DNA of 64,000 nucleotides, from NCBI GenBank assembly GCA_945883235.1, contig CAMCXF010000011.1, forward strand, positions 1 to 64,000. Reading direction: 5' to 3'. The notes beneath the pieces were generated by a model, which worked only from the letters and a program-made list of their open reading frames with translations, ran no database searches and had not been told where the DNA came from. Made by a program: the position numbers and the translations under genes. Each line of letters opens with the position of its first letter. Within the stretch, counting starts at the first letter, position 1. The stretch comes from Phenylobacterium deserti. GTDB lineage: Bacteria; Pseudomonadota; Alphaproteobacteria; Caulobacterales; Caulobacteraceae. This document shows positions 63,220 to 64,000 of this stretch, piece by piece.

Positions 63220-64000
63220 GCTTGCTGATTCGAAACGTCGAGGTGGCAGGTCGCCCTGGACTGGACGTGCGGATTGAGGCCGGACGTATCGTTGGCATTG
63301 GATCCAGGCTGCCGCGCATCGCCAACGAACTGGACGGGCAGGGCGGGGCCTTGATCCCGGGCCTTTGCGATCATCACATCCACCTGTTCGCGTTGGCCGC
63401 ACGCGCTGATTCGGTGGCTCTGGAGGGTGCCGGAACCGCAGAAGAGGTGATGTCGCGCATATCTGCGGCCCTGGCGACGCGGCCGGCCGGCACCTGGGTG
63501 CGCGCCATTGGCTACCACGAGACGATGGCGGGCGACCTTGGCCGCAACGAGCTTGATCGTCTTGCGCCGCGCCATCGCCTTCGCATCCAGCATCAGACCG
63601 GTTCGCTGTGGATGCTGAACAGCCTGGCTCTGCAGAGCCTCGGCGACGGGAACTGCCCAGAGGGCCTGGAACGTGATGCGAAGGGGAGACCCACAGGACG
63701 GCTCTGGCGCGAAGATGTCTGGCTGAGGTCGCGGATCAATGCCCCGCCCCCACCGCTTTCCGCGATTGGCCGGATGCTGGCGTCATTTGGCGTGACCGCT
63801 GTGACTGACGCCAGCGTGACGACCGACGTGGGCAGCGCTGAAAAGCTGGCTCAGGCCCACCGTTCGGGCGACCTGCCGCAACGCCTGAAGCTTATGAGCG
63901 GTGGCTACCTAAGCGAGCCGGATGATGGCGCGTTCACAGTGGGTCCAGTGAAGGTACTGCTGGATGACCACGCCCTCCCGGACTTCGACGATTTTCTGGG
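63216..64000 (+). CDS. Amidohydrolase-family protein (partial, runs off window end)
   Basis: An open frame with no stop before the window edge, starting at ATG 63216, which overlaps the CoA-transferase stop (ATGA). The N-terminus is that of the amidohydrolase-3/YtcJ group: SLLIRNVEVAGRPGLDVRIE, AGRIVGIGS, then the metal site GALIPGLCDHHIHLFALAAR with HxH. RAIGYHETMAGDL and HQTGSLWMLNSLAL follow. About 261 codons of a protein usually over 450 are present. It may hydrolyse a cyclic amide, urea or lactone upstream of CoA activation. Confidence 0.82.
   Translation, partial: MSLLIRNVEVAGRPGLDVRIEAGRIVGIGSRLPRIANELDGQGGALIPGLCDHHIHLFALAARADSVALEGAGTAEEVMSRISAALATRPAGTWVRAIGYHETMAGDLGRNELDRLAPRHRLRIQHQTGSLWMLNSLALQSLGDGNCPEGLERDAKGRPTGRLWREDVWLRSRINAPPPPLSAIGRMLASFGVTAVTDASVTTDVGSAEKLAQAHRSGDLPQRLKLMSGGYLSEPDDGAFTVGPVKVLLDDHALPDFDDFL

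Overview
The window is high-GC bacterial chromosome from an alphaproteobacterium, most likely Caulobacterales (genus not resolved). Three things point there. The block murA / DUF2948 / hisD / UPF0262 / tyrosine phosphatase / infA / maf / RNase E-G / yacG is in the usual alphaproteobacterial order. The tRNA-His has no encoded G-1 and carries A73. Two large TonB-dependent receptors, an STN/FecR/FecI signalling unit and an ExbB-ExbD-TonB operon are also typical of the group.

Layout. 0-5 kb: the end of an IS630-type transposase abutting a degenerate serine recombinase, a small secreted protein, a lytic transglycosylase, a lipoprotein hydrolase, a putative XrtV-system accessory protein and a PagL-like lipid A deacylase. 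4-13 kb: an exopolysaccharide locus. A leftward operon holds three phosphoglycosyl transferases, a GT2 enzyme and a methyltransferase. A rightward operon holds a small membrane protein, a GDP-mannose pyrophosphorylase/AGE-type isomerase fusion and a UDP-sugar dehydrogenase. 13.5-18 kb: a TonB receptor, a periplasmic RidA protein and a decayed M24 peptidase. 18-24 kb: a UDP-glucuronate-type epimerase, a GT2 enzyme, and the TonB receptor/FecR/ECF-sigma unit. 24-32.5 kb: GTP-type PEPCK, a CapD-type dehydratase, a TorF-type porin, SDR, QueF, nitroreductase, CysE and DUF3126.

32.5-35.7 kb is accessory DNA. An S24-type phage repressor faces a three-gene cassette across a shared operator region. A long inverted repeat follows, then a toxin-like gene interrupted by one amber codon and its putative immunity gene (DUF6968-like). 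36-40 kb returns to ordinary genes (lipoprotein, aldo/keto reductase, MATE pump, GNAT) among palindromic repeats. 40-48.1 kb is a decayed prophage: terminase genes cut by a large internal deletion, a few structural genes, a holin-like protein and a lipoprotein. Two leftward cargo genes (alpha/beta hydrolase, GT4 glycosyltransferase) sit inside it.

48-59 kb is housekeeping: tRNA-Thr, murA to yacG, tRNA-Phe, exbB-exbD-tonB, tRNA-His. Its IF-1 gene is unusually divergent and one secreted SH3-like gene carries an in-frame stop. 59.4-64 kb is a tightly packed acyl-CoA operon: a conserved small protein, acyl-CoA synthetase, an enoyl-CoA hydratase with an N-terminal extension, a CoA-transferase whose halves look permuted, and an amidohydrolase that runs off the end.

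The strongest leads for new biology are the repressor-controlled cassette next to the toxin-like/immunity pair, the prophage cargo genes, the altered IF-1, and the permuted CoA-transferase with its extended crotonase partner. All functions are read from sequence by eye; no database search was possible.
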